In this document: positions 9,101-17,827 of the stretch, piece after piece | Numbering within the stretch: position 1 is the stretch's first letter | Layout: the number at the start of each line of letters is the position of its first letter | NCBI RefSeq assembly: GCF_900104145.1 | Contig: NZ_FNLB01000001.1 | Location: 186,001-250,000 of the forward strand | Length of the DNA stretch: 64,000 nt | Reading direction: 5' to 3' | Origin: Pseudovibrio sp. Tun.PSC04-5.I4 | Lineage (GTDB): Bacteria; Pseudomonadota; Alphaproteobacteria; Rhizobiales; Stappiaceae | Notes under the pieces: model-generated | Seen by the model: only the letters and a program-made list of their open reading frames with translations | Told to the model about the DNA's origin: nothing | Databases searched by the model: none | Made by a program: the position numbers and the translations under genes

Positions 9101-9199
9101 AATTGCAGGGGGATTACCGGAGGAGTAAAGGGCTTCAGAGAGGACTGCTGGGGCAAATCCGTCAGGGTTACAGCTTAAACCTCCAACACCCCCGCAATT
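9101..9199. ncRNA. Possible structured RNA or long hairpin element
   Basis: Nested complementary arms close this 99-base stretch: AATTGC 9101-9106 with GCAATT 9194-9199, GGGGG 9108-9112 with CCCCC 9189-9193, and GGAGG 9119-9123 with CCTCC 9180-9184. The 56-base interior is GC-rich and may form further helices. No poly-U tract follows. It ends about 130 bases before a lipoprotein gene, so it could be a leader element, an independent RNA, or a DNA hairpin of a mobile element. It matches no RNA family I can name. Confidence 0.35.
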
Positions 9200-9330
9200 C
9201 TAAAGGATTGTATTAGAAGCTCCATAATAATCAACTTCCACCTCTAAAGTTAAATCCAACCTTTATGTGACTTTGCTTGACTATAGAACTTAGAAAGCTG
9301 TTTCCCGGAGCCATACCTCTCTTTTGGGGA

Positions 9331-9759
9331 ATGACGTTTCGTGCGTTGATCGCCTGTCTATTTGCTATATTGATCAGCGGATGCACCTCTGATCCAAAAA
9401 AGCATGCAGAATCATGTGATTATGAAAATTTATTCGAAAATGCCGTCAACCAATCAGGCTATAGTATTTCCAACCCAAATAAAGATCATCTCAAAGTGAT
9501 AGTCGATCTGTTTTTCCATGAACTAGAAATAAATAGGTGCAATAAAAGAAGTAGTTTTAATTATTTTGACGACGATAATTTAGACTATTGGCAGAAGTTT
9601 TATGGAATGAAAATTATATATTACTTTCGCCTGAAGTTACTTTCAAACAACGACATTTGCTTGTCAGGTTTCAGGTTAAACAACCAAGGAGCTCCTTCAT
9701 ATCCAGTTTACTGCAAATACAAAGGATGGATTTTGTCTAATCGGAAGAGCGCTAAATGA
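9331..9759 (+). CDS. Small lipoprotein
   Basis: A 142-residue protein with a lipoprotein signal: MTFRALIACLFAILISGC, with the lipobox Cys at residue 18. The Asp after it is not at position +2, so the inner-membrane retention rule does not clearly apply. The mature part is rich in Asn, Tyr, Asp and Lys, with several Cys residues, and its codon use is AT-rich compared with the core genes. The frame is open from a TTG at 9277, but the ATG at 9331 gives the proper signal. Its TGA overlaps the ATG of a following truncated gene. Function unknown. Confidence 0.65.
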   Translation: MTFRALIACLFAILISGCTSDPKKHAESCDYENLFENAVNQSGYSISNPNKDHLKVIVDLFFHELEINRCNKRSSFNYFDDDNLDYWQKFYGMKIIYYFRLKLLSNNDICLSGFRLNNQGAPSYPVYCKYKGWILSNRKSAK

Positions 9760-9896
9760 ACACGCAGAAACACCGTATTATTCTAAATGAACATATCATC
9801 CCATATACTGATATCGTACCCATTGTACCAACTTCATCACACTTGTTCATTGCTGGGGTTAACGAGTTCGGAAAAATTATGGTGTTATCAACTTAA
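9756..9896 (+). pseudogene. Start of a gene cut off by an IS6 element
   Basis: An ATGA overlap with the lipoprotein stop starts a 46-codon frame (MNTQKHRIILNEHIIPYTD). It reads into the left inverted repeat of the IS6-family element that begins at 9881 and stops inside it at 9894-9896. Tight coupling to the lipoprotein gene suggests a real second gene of that operon, now missing its 3' part. No family is recognised from the stub. Confidence 0.5.
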
Positions 9897-10688
9897 TTTT
9901 GGCTCCAGTTTCGCTTGGTAATTGCAGAGCATGACTTCAGCTCTGATCAGCTACAAGCGCCACCGTTTTTCGCCTCAAATCATTGCCCACGTGGTTTGGC
10001 TCTACCATCGCTTCTCGCTGAGTTTGCGCGAGGTGGAAGAAATGCTGCTGGAGCGCGGGATTGAAGTCTCCTATGAACCCATCCGCCGCTGGAGCATCAA
10101 GTTTGGTTCGGCTTATGTTCGCCAGCTACGGCGAAAGAAGGCCAGTGCGACTGATGTCTGGCAGTTGGACGAGGTTGTGATCAAGATCCAAGGCAAACGC
10201 TATTATCTCTGGCGTGCCGTCAATTAAGACGACTACATACTCGATGAAATCCTTCAAAAACGACGTAATACCAAGGCTGCCAAGCGATTGCTGACCAGTC
10301 TTCTGAAGAAGCAATGCGTGTCTCCCAAACGGATCGTCACCGACAAACTCAGTTCTTATGGTACCGCAAAACGCAAGGTCATGCCGAAAGTTGAATAATG
10401 GTCCCATAAGGGCCTCAACAACCGGGCCGAAAAGTCGCATTTGCCCCAGTGAAAACGGGAAAGAACCATGCAAAGGTTCAAGTCGCCGGGCCAGCTGCAA
10501 CGATTCTTGACCGCATTTTCAGGCCTGCGCGATCTCTTTGTCACACCCCACCATCAACGCTGCGCAAGCAACATCCGCGCGCAGCGTCTTAACGCATTTG
10601 CCCAGTGGAAGGAGGCCGCCATGATCGACGCCTGAAATGTGCCTGAAGGCCGCTTTTGCGAGAAATTCCAAGTTAAGTTGATAACACC
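9881..10688 (+). mobile_element. IS6-family insertion sequence, decayed copy
   Basis: 808 bp bounded by inverted repeats beginning GGTGTTATCAACTTAA at both ends (left at 9881, right ending at 10688). No 8-bp target duplication is seen (AAAATTAT on the left, CACGAGCT on the right), which suggests later rearrangement or deletion next to one end. Confidence 0.8.
9931..10635 (+). pseudogene. IS6-family transposase, inactivated by stop codons
   Basis: The frame starts MTSALISYKRHRFSPQ and gives an HTH region then LDEVVIKIQGKRYYLWRAV. It is broken by in-frame stops near 10225, 10396 and 10449. The remaining sequence still encodes RIVTDKLSSYG (second catalytic Asp), NRAEKSH (catalytic Glu) and the C-terminus AAMIDA. 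It is closely similar to the copy at 13552, but with nonsense mutations. It cannot make an active enzyme. Confidence 0.85.
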
Positions 10689-11192
10689 CACGAGCTGAAG
10701 CGAACGCACGTTCCCAAGCAAACTTTGCAGCCATTTTCAGATTTGTTGCGTGCGTGATGTCGCCGATGGCCATGTTGGGTTAACCGTCGTCAAAGTTGAG
10801 CTGCGGAACAGCCCCCGCTTTGGGGTCTTCGTTCGGTGTGCAGACTATTAGTGGTGTGAGAAAAGATTGCGCCGCAGTATGCCACGATATTATCGTTCTG
10901 ATGTTACCTCAACCCTTAATTGATCCGCCCGAACGGCATGTGTGGATGGCTCCTGCTTTGCAAGACATTTTTGAGATGATCGGCACCTTTGTCAGAAACA
11001 GTCATGTGTCCGGCCTGTTTGCGCGGTTTTGACCGCTGGCCTTGAAGGGTTCCGCAAACCAAGTCCCTATCAGCTAAGCGGGCTATAATGCCCGAGCCAT
11101 TCGGCGGGGTGTCTTGGTTTTAGCGGCTGACTTTTGCACCATCATTTCGCAGGTCTTGCAATCTCGTGTTCCTAAATCCGCTTCAAATCCTT
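10689..11192. other. Intergenic stretch with no recognised gene
   Basis: Lies between the decayed IS6 element and the IS110-family gene. A short minus-strand frame (about 10700-10773, MAIGDITHATNLKM) looks protein-like but is not recognised and is cut by the IS6 end. The part next to 11192 probably belongs to the IS110-family element. Confidence 0.4.
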
Positions 11193-12211
11193 TTAGGCTG
11201 ATCTGGGCATGTAAGGTTCGTTCTTTGTTAAAACCGCCCAGACGATCCGGGCTGTCTTGTTGGCCATAGCAACACTCGCCAACCGAGCAGGCTTGCGCTC
11301 CAAAAGAGTGGTGAGCCAATTATTTGCGCGATCTGGGTGATGTTTTGTCAGCCTGATGAGCGATGTCATCCCCACGACAAGCAGTTGGCGCAGGTATTGG
11401 TCCCCCATTTTAGTGATCCTGCCTAACCGTTCCTTGCCTCCGCTAGATCGATTAGTCGGCGTCAACCCCAACCATGCAGCAAATTCACGACCACTCTTGA
11501 ACTGGTGTCCATTGCCGATACTCGCAACTAGCGCAGAGGCGGTCACAGGACCAATGCCGGGGATGGTTTGCAACAATTTAACCCTGGGGTCACGTTTGGC
11601 TTCAAATCTCAAACGCGTTTCATACCAACGCACCTTTTCCTGCAGTATGTCCAACTGCCCGCACAAATTATGAACGACGTCCTGCACGATTTCGGGCAGT
11701 TCCAACTTATTGCCAGCCAACACGCCTTGAGAAAAACCGATAGCGCTTGCTGGGCCTTTAGCGATATACACACCAAACTCTGCCAACATGCTGCGCAAGG
11801 CGTTAATCAGTTGGGTACGCTGACGAACCATGAGGTTGCGCGCCCGGTGGAGAGAAAGAAGCGCTTGCTGTTCAATAGATTTGCTCTCCACAAACCGCAT
11901 TGTAGGACGCGTGACTGCTTCACAAATTGCTTCAGCATCAATGGCATCAGACTTGCCACGTTTCACATAAGGCTTGACGTACATAGGATGGATCAATCGG
12001 ACTTCATGGCCCAATTTGGTCAACTCACGCGCCCAGTAATGGCTTGTGGCACAGGCTTCCATACCAATAAGGCAAGGATCTATCCGTGTGAAAAACGGAA
12101 GTACCTGAGCGCGCCGCAAAGGCCGATTGAAAGCAACTTCTTCACTTTCGTGATACCATGAACCTGAAATATATTCTTGGCTAGGTCGATGCCGATAGTT
12201 GTAACTTGCAT
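11193..12211 (-). pseudogene. IS110-family (IS1111 group) transposase with a frameshift
   Basis: The gene starts at the ATG at 12209-12211 with MQVTTIGIDLAKNIFQVHGIT, which holds the first Asp of the DEDD catalytic set. Near base 12150 one base is missing and the reading moves to the frame that continues ESEEVAFNRPLRRAQ to the end at 11193. The second part contains IGMEACATSHYW, KSDAIDAEAI and the C-terminal transposase_20 motif TIPGIGPVTASALVASIG. A longer frame from 12296 spans the C-terminal part but has a nonsense N-terminus. Unless the missing base is a sequencing error, the transposase is inactive. Confidence 0.8.
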
Positions 12212-12408
12212 GGGGTGGCTCCATTCGTTTGCTGTCCATGACAACTGCAGTATGACGCATCACGGCGTTGGTGGGAGCAGGAACCATCCACCCCATCAGC
12301 TTAGGTCCCGTTTGACTTGGTTATCGGCCCTAAAACATCTGAACTGCTCTCCTCATTGCTTGGTCTGGTTCGCACGCACGTCAAATCCCTGAGCTAGTTA
12401 CCAGAGCC

Positions 12409-12819
12409 TCACATTTGATGCCGACTGCGCATTAACGACAGAGTGATCACTGTCCAAACACCTATCCGTAAGGCCAAGGCCCCAACAGTTCGCATCTCAT
12501 ATGCCACACCTTGAAAAACCTGAAATCCGAACCCCAAAGCAACCAGGCCCGTTGCCACTATGATAAACGCAGACAGACCAAGCCCCCAGTTGCGCTGCAG
12601 CCAAATCCCAATTGCAGCACCGATGTAGAGAAAACCAGCTAGAAAGTTGCACCAGAGCACAACTGGCATGTAGTCGCCCGCAGCCGCTTGAGCCTCCACG
12701 GGCCCAAATAGGACGCTCCCGCCGGAAATCAGTGTCATCGCCCCAAAAATCATAGCGAAGAGCGCAAAGGACCTCCGCCAAAACGTAGAGCCGTACGATC
12801 GGGATTCTGCTGAAGTCAT
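12409..12819 (-). CDS. Hypothetical four-helix membrane protein
   Basis: A 136-residue protein with about four hydrophobic segments (near 15-40, 50-72, 76-100 and 110-130). Conserved-looking turns include GGSVLFGP and WCNFLAGFLY. It resembles small uncharacterised inner-membrane proteins of alphaproteobacteria; no named domain can be assigned. It sits between an IS110-family element and a Tn3-type resolvase, so it is probably cargo of mobile DNA. Confidence 0.6.
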   Translation of the reverse strand: MTSAESRSYGSTFWRRSFALFAMIFGAMTLISGGSVLFGPVEAQAAAGDYMPVVLWCNFLAGFLYIGAAIGIWLQRNWGLGLSAFIIVATGLVALGFGFQVFQGVAYEMRTVGALALRIGVWTVITLSLMRSRHQM

Positions 12820-12923
12820 TGTTTGGGAACCTCTGTGAGAGCGGCTTGTGCGTCAAATGAAGGATATAGGATTGGTTATAGAAATATAACTCTATAATGT
12901 ACCCTTCCTTATTGGAACATGGC

Positions 12924-13526
12924 TCAGACCTGCTGGGTCTTTGAGGTTCTTGCTAAGGTTCTATAAATTGTTGGCCGGGAGACGTTAAACATCTCCGCCA
13001 AATCACTCACGGAGTAATCGCCTGTATCGTACATCCGGCGAAGCTCTTTATGTTGCAGCTCCGAGAGTTTGGGCTTTTTGCCCCTTAGCTTACCTTGCGC
13101 TCTGGCCCGCTTCATGCCTTCGCGGGTTCGCAGTCTAATAAGGTCAGCTTCAAACTCGGCAAAAGTGGCAAGGATGTTGAAGAACATCTTCCCCATCGGA
13201 TCAATCGGATCATAAACGCTGGCGCCCAGCTGCAGCTTCACGCCGCGCTCTGTGAGCTGTTCGGCAATCCATCTGGCGTCCGGTACTGATCTTGCTAGCC
13301 GGTCCAGTTTAGCAACAACCAAAGTGTCCCCCTCGCGCACGGCAGCCAATGCTTGATCGAGCCCCGGTCGGGTCCGATTGGTGCCGGTTAATCCGTGATC
13401 GCTATAAATTCGGCTGGCATCGACACCAAGATCCCCGAGCGATGATTTTTGGATTTCAAGGTCCTGCTTGTCGGTCGAGCAGCGGGCATAGCCAATCAAG
13501 AGGTGTTGTAACGTCAACTTTGGCAC
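12924..13526 (-). CDS. Tn3-type serine resolvase
   Basis: A 200-residue serine recombinase. The catalytic Ser17 lies in GYARCSTDKQD; the arginine-bearing motif LDRLARSVPDA and the E helix ILATFAEFEADLIRLRT are present; the C-terminus has an HTH (YSVSDLAEMFNVSRPTIYRTL). The length fits Tn3-family resolvases. The first eight or so codons (MPKLTLQH) lie within the left inverted repeat of the IS6-family element at 13502, so the original start has been replaced by IS sequence. The recombinase core begins at LIGYARC and looks whole. Confidence 0.88.
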   Translation of the reverse strand: MPKLTLQHLLIGYARCSTDKQDLEIQKSSLGDLGVDASRIYSDHGLTGTNRTRPGLDQALAAVREGDTLVVAKLDRLARSVPDARWIAEQLTERGVKLQLGASVYDPIDPMGKMFFNILATFAEFEADLIRLRTREGMKRARAQGKLRGKKPKLSELQHKELRRMYDTGDYSVSDLAEMFNVSRPTIYRTLARTSKTQQV

Positions 13527-14308
13527 CAGTCTACGCGGTTACTTCTGTAGCATGACTTCAGCTCCGATCAGTTATAAGCGCCACCGGTTTCCGCCGCAGA
13601 TCATTGCCCATATCGTTTGGCTCTACCATCGCTTCTCGCTGAGCCTGCGCGAAGTTGAAGAAATGCTGCTAGAGCGTGGCATTGCTCTCTCCTATGAAAC
13701 CATACGCCGGTGGGGGATCAAATATGGGCCAGCTTACGTTCGCCGGCTGCCCCGCAAAGCGCCTGGCAATGACGATATCTGGCATTTGGACGAAGTCGTA
13801 GTCACCATTCAAGGAAAAAGACATTATCTTTGGCGAGCCGTTGATCAGAATGGATATATCCTCGATGAAATCCTTCAGAAACGGCGCAATACCAAAGCCG
13901 CCAAGCGTTTGCTAACCCGCCTTTTGAAAAAGCAAGGTGGAGCTCCAAAGCGGATGATCACCGCCAAGCTTAGGTCCTATGGTGCCGCCAAACGCAAGGT
14001 CATGCCTGATGTTGAGCACCGCTCTCACAAAGGCTTGAACAACCGTGCCGAGAACTCGCATTTGCCCTTGCGAAAACGAGAGCGAGCCATGCAGAGGTTT
14101 AAATCGCTGGGACAGCTGCAAAGGTTTGTGGCTGTCTTCTCCGGCCTGCGCAATCTCTTCGTTCGACCCCGCGATAAACGTTCTTCAATCGACACTCACC
14201 TTCATCGACTTAACGCTTTGGCTCAATGGAAAATGGCTGCCATGATTGATGCATGAAGTGCGCTCAGTTTGGTTTATGCAACCAAACCCAACTTAACGTG
14301 ACAACACC
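13502..14308 (+). mobile_element. IS6-family insertion sequence
   Basis: 807 bp bounded by inverted repeats GGTGTTGTAACGTCAACTTT (left, from 13502) and, read inward from the right end at 14308, GGTGTTGTCACGTTAAGTT. The left end lies in a resolvase gene and the right end abuts an IS3-family remnant. No target duplication is seen, so the element probably mediated a deletion or fusion. Confidence 0.85.
13552..14256 (+). CDS. IS6-family transposase with altered catalytic residue
   Basis: A 234-residue IS6/IS26-type transposase with an uninterrupted frame: N-terminal HTH (SLREVEEMLLERGIALSYETIRRW is the core) and DDE domain. D80 (WHLDEVVV) and E167 (NRAENSH) are present. The second catalytic Asp is replaced by A138 (RMITAKLRSYG); the sister copy at 9931 has TDKLSSYG there. 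Loss of a DDE residue should abolish transposition, although the frame is intact. It overlaps no other gene. Confidence 0.88.
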   Translation: MTSAPISYKRHRFPPQIIAHIVWLYHRFSLSLREVEEMLLERGIALSYETIRRWGIKYGPAYVRRLPRKAPGNDDIWHLDEVVVTIQGKRHYLWRAVDQNGYILDEILQKRRNTKAAKRLLTRLLKKQGGAPKRMITAKLRSYGAAKRKVMPDVEHRSHKGLNNRAENSHLPLRKRERAMQRFKSLGQLQRFVAVFSGLRNLFVRPRDKRSSIDTHLHRLNALAQWKMAAMIDA

Positions 14309-14833
14309 GGTTGGTACTATCTCAGCACAATCCTGGACGACTACAGCCGCTATATCATTGCGTGGAAGCTCTGCACCAACATGAGGGTTGAAGATGTGAC
14401 CGACACATTGGATCTGACGTTGCAGGCATCAGGTTGCGACCAGGTTCACGTTGCCCACAAACACCGGTTACTAAGCGATAATGGCTCCAGCTACGTCTCT
14501 GGTGATCTGGCAGAATGGTTACAAGGTAAAGGTATGAAGCACACGCGCGGCACACCCTATCACCCCCAAACCCAGGGAAAGATTGAAAGGTGGCATCAAG
14601 CTCTGAAGAACCGGATTCTGCTGGAAACCTACTTCCTGCCGGGTGACCTTGAAGCGCAAATTGAAGCCTTCGCCGATCATTACAACCATCGGCGATACCA
14701 CGAGAGCATCAACAATGTTACACCCGCCGACGTCTACTTCGAGCACGACAAATCTATTCTAGAACAAAGGGAACAGATCAAACGAAAGACACTCGAAATG
14801 CGCCGCTTGCATCACAGGCAACACGCCGCATAA
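14309..14833 (+). pseudogene. IS3-family transposase, C-terminal fragment
   Basis: The frame is open from the right end of the IS6 element (WYYLSTILDDYSRYIIAWKL) to a stop at 14831-14833. It contains the second catalytic Asp (LSDNGSSY) and Glu (GKIERWHQALK) of the rve core and the C-terminal HYNHRRYHESIN. The N-terminal half and first catalytic Asp region have been removed by the IS6 element. It belongs to a different IS3 subgroup from the gene at 77-1123. Confidence 0.8.
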
Positions 14834-14984
14834 TCAAACCAACCAGATGAGCCAAACTCTCACTTAGTGTTCGCAGCTCCTGGACCCAAAAACTCTGCAG
14901 ACGCACAGCCGTTCAGAGCGAACAATGCGCTCAAACTCGCTCGGTGCAAGCCTGATGATTTTACGATCACGGCACCATAGAAAT

Positions 14985-15410
14985 ATTTACTCAACCATTG
15001 CCGCCACTGATTTGCCTGCGGGGCAAAGGTCTGTCTTCACCCAGTAAACCAAAGCGGCGCGATCAGAAGTATTCAAACGCTGAAAACCAAGATATTCCAG
15101 AAATTCTGCACGATGACGGCGTTTTGATCGGCCACCAAAGCTCAATTCTGTTAAGTCAGGATGTTTCGTACCTAATTGTTTCGCCAAATACGAAATAGCT
15201 TCAGAAGGAATATCACTTGCACCATAGGCGAAACATCCGTGAGCGGCGAAGTATTGTGTCGTGCAGTCGGCACATAGAGGCTGACCTTGGGTTTTGTACT
15301 TAGAAAATCTAGATCAGCGAAATTCAAACTCCAATCACGCGCAAACTCTTCTGTAGATAATTCTGAATGCACTGTACGACTCTTTCTAAAAGAAAGAATG
15401 AGCAGCAATT
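14985..15410 (-). pseudogene. Tn3-family transposase, N-terminal remnant
   Basis: Two minus-strand frames together resemble the N-terminal DUF4158 region of Tn3-family TnpA. The first (15408 down to about 15172) has STEEFARDWSLNFADLDFLSTK. The second (15187 down to 14987) has MAKQLGTKHPDLTELSFGG and KRRHRAEFLEYLGF, then a stop. At least one frameshift separates them, and the large catalytic part is gone. With the resolvase at 12924-13526 on the same strand it probably represents one broken Tn3-family transposon. Confidence 0.6.
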
Positions 15411-15449
15411 CTATGCCATGAGTGTCAATCTCTACTTTGTTCCTAGATG

Positions 15450-15870
15450 TTCCTTAAGTCGGCCGGAAACACACGTTCGGGCCGGTTACCCCTGGAGCCT
15501 TGATTTTGTCAGTGATAGCTTTACCGACGGCAGACGATTTAGAGTTCTAGCAATTATTGATGATTTTAGCCGTGGATGCCTAGCCCTTGTCCAGGATATA
15601 TCTTTGTCTGGAGCTAGATTAGTGAGAGAGTTTGAAGCAGTAATCAAGCATCGCGGGCAAGTAGCTACAATCGTTTCAGACAACGGCACAGAAATGACCA
15701 ACTCTGCAGTTCTCAAATTCTGTCAGGATACGACGTTGAACTGGCATTACATCGCACCCAGCAAACCGATGCAAAACGCATTCGTTGAAAGTTTCACGCA
15801 CTCATCCTTGGGAAACATAACACCGGCGGCATTCTTAGCAAACAATGGGTTGGAAAAACTGACCGCATAA
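15450..15870 (+). pseudogene. IS3-family transposase, internally deleted fragment
   Basis: The reading contains GYPWSLDFVSDSF (first Asp), IVSDNGTEMT (second Asp) and KPMQNAFVESF (Glu), the signatures of an IS3 (IS407/IS2-like) OrfB. Right after FVESF the sequence jumps to HSSLGNITPAAF, which in intact relatives lies some 60 residues later, so an internal deletion has occurred. The N-terminal third is also absent. Confidence 0.75.
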
Positions 15871-15992
15871 GGCCCAAATCCTATCGACGGATCTTCTTTA
15901 CCGCTGGAAGGAAGTTGGGTCCTAGGTCAGGAGTAGGTCACTATGGTTGAAAGTTTAAAGGCATGAGCTGCCATAATTTGGGAGAACAACGC

Positions 15993-16961
15993 TCAACTTC
16001 CATCGATCTGCTTATAAATATTACCCAATTTCTGATTAAACCCCGCCACTATACCAAAGGCACAAGCAATTTTCTTTGAGGACTTCAAAAGCCATTTTCG
16101 GGCAGTAATCTCTAAAAACGGAAATGTAATACTTGCCAAGATGAGGCCAAAAATGCCGGCGAAAAACCGACCTAGCCCTTTAAAGAGGATTTTCCGAGCA
16201 TAACTCCGCGTTCCTAATCGTTTGCGCGTGATGTATGTCTGGGCCGCTGCGACGGAGTAGGATCTTCTGATTTGATATTGAAATGTCAATCTAGCCAGAG
16301 GAATTTTCTCCCTGGCAATTGCTTCTGGTACCCAAATAATTGAGTGACCCAAGTCAGTTACCCTATAGAAAAAATCCAAATCTGAACCGCCACTGAAGCG
16401 CATATTTTCATCAAATCGAAGCCCATTACCTGCAGGCATTGTTTGTACCAAAGAAGAACAAAATACGACGTTATCGGTACCAGCACTCCTCATCTTAGTT
16501 CCTGCCGCTCTCTTGTTACGCGCAACCTGGAATGCCCAGGGTGCTTCCAGGTCTTCTGGTGTAGACTGGGTCCAGCCATGATAAACGGTGGCAGGCCATT
16601 TTTTCATAGCTTCAGCGATTAAAACTAACCAATCATCATCAATGCGTTCGTCATCATCAATGAATGCGATCCAATCAGGACATAAGGTCAAGGCTTTTTC
16701 AATCGCAGCATTTCGAGCGAAAGGAATTCCTGCACGGGCTTCGTGCGTATAATGAAAGGTATGTGTTATTGCACTTTTCAGTATCGCCTTATCTGCGGTG
16801 TCCATCTCTAACGTGTTATTATCACAGACTAAAACTTCAACCTGCAACGCTTCCGTTGGCAGAATGCGAGATATAGAGCTGATGCAATCTAGCAACATAT
16901 TAGAACGCCCGCGCGTACAGACTGATATAATCAAACGTGAAGGGTGTTCCTGACGTTGCAT
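15993..16961 (-). CDS. Family 2 glycosyltransferase
   Basis: A 322-residue GT-A type glycosyltransferase. The N-terminal Rossmann-like start reads LIISVCTRGRSNMLLDCISS, followed by VEVLVCDNNT and the nucleotide-sugar/metal motif IAFIDDDERIDDDWL. A hydrophobic C-terminal segment (about 255-285) could anchor it to the membrane. I prefer the ATG at 16961 over a TTG at 17000, because this leaves a short gap behind the upstream glycosyltransferase and starts the fold at the right place. It probably adds a sugar to a surface polysaccharide or LPS core; donor and acceptor are unknown. Confidence 0.8.
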   Translation of the reverse strand: MQRQEHPSRLIISVCTRGRSNMLLDCISSISRILPTEALQVEVLVCDNNTLEMDTADKAILKSAITHTFHYTHEARAGIPFARNAAIEKALTLCPDWIAFIDDDERIDDDWLVLIAEAMKKWPATVYHGWTQSTPEDLEAPWAFQVARNKRAAGTKMRSAGTDNVVFCSSLVQTMPAGNGLRFDENMRFSGGSDLDFFYRVTDLGHSIIWVPEAIAREKIPLARLTFQYQIRRSYSVAAAQTYITRKRLGTRSYARKILFKGLGRFFAGIFGLILASITFPFLEITARKWLLKSSKKIACAFGIVAGFNQKLGNIYKQIDGS

Positions 16962-16980
16962 TTGAACCAAACCGAAGATG

Positions 16981-17750
16981 TCAGTGCATACGATGCTCAA
17001 GCATCTTTAGTATACGCGTGAACCGAGAAAATGACTGAGTTGCAGCAAATGCAAAGCCCTTCCATCCTGCAAAAACGAACCGGCGGACGAAAAGGTATTT
17101 AAACATTTCAACAGGTAGCTCAGTTACCAAACGAACACGTAACAACCATAAAGGCTTTTTCTTTTGCGTTTCTGCAGCCAAATCAGAAGTATAATTCATT
17201 TTGGATAGGGTATGACCCCAGCTCCGGAATGAAAAATGAAACTGTCGCGACTTCAACAGGCCATTTCATAGCCACTATCCATGTCCATTCGATCATAGGA
17301 TGGATCTAACTTAATTCGAGCATGTTTTAGATTATACAGTCGCGGCACTTTACGGAAATCGGCAAATAAGCGTGGCTGATTGTCTCCTGGAAGAACCATA
17401 GTATTTCGAACCAGAAAACAAGCTTGTTTTGGTTTACCAGCAGAGAACAAATCCAATATTTCGTCTTTAAGCTCTGGAGTAACAACTTCATCCGCGTCGA
17501 TATAAAAAACCCAGTCACAGCGGCACTGCTGTTCACCAAAACTGCGTTGAGGGCCAAATCCAGCCCATTTGTTGTACATCACGCGTGCACCATGAGACTC
17601 CGCAATCTCAACAGTGTTATCTGTTGAACCAGAGTCAATCACCACTATTTCTTGACCTAATCCTTGTAGACTTTCGAGGGTACGACCAATTCGATCGCCT
17701 TCATTGAAAGCGCGAATGAGGATAGAAATCGGTGGTAGAGTTCCAGTCAT
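16981..17750 (-). pseudogene. WaaE/KdtX-like LPS core glycosyltransferase, frameshifted
   Basis: The N-terminal frame (17750 to 17253) starts MTGTLPPISILIRAFNEGDRI and has the GT2 motifs VVIDSGSTDNT and VFYIDADEVVTPEL, typical of WaaE-type beta-1,4-glucosyltransferases. It ends early at TGA 17253-17255. The C-terminal frame (17256 to 16981) continues the same protein: SFRSWGHTLSKMNYTSDLAAE and KPLWLLRVRL. Together about 256 residues, the normal family length. A one-base insertion or two-base deletion near 17255 splits them. Either a real loss or a sequencing error. Confidence 0.75.
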
Positions 17751-17827
17751 ACCCGTTTCCTTTTTTTGTTATTTCGGGAGAACAGTGATAACCAAGGATT
17801 CAAATAGGTAGTAATAAGGTCAGAATA

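Noticed and set aside
9101..9199. Integron attC site
   Set aside because: The stem has no recognisable pair of core sites (GTTRRRY and RYYYAAC) and no integrase gene is in the window.
9101..9199. tmRNA, SRP RNA or RNase P RNA
   Set aside because: None of the conserved cores of these RNAs is present.
11568..12161. Plus-strand frame of 197 codons across the IS110 region
   Set aside because: Antisense to the IS110-family transposase, no motif.
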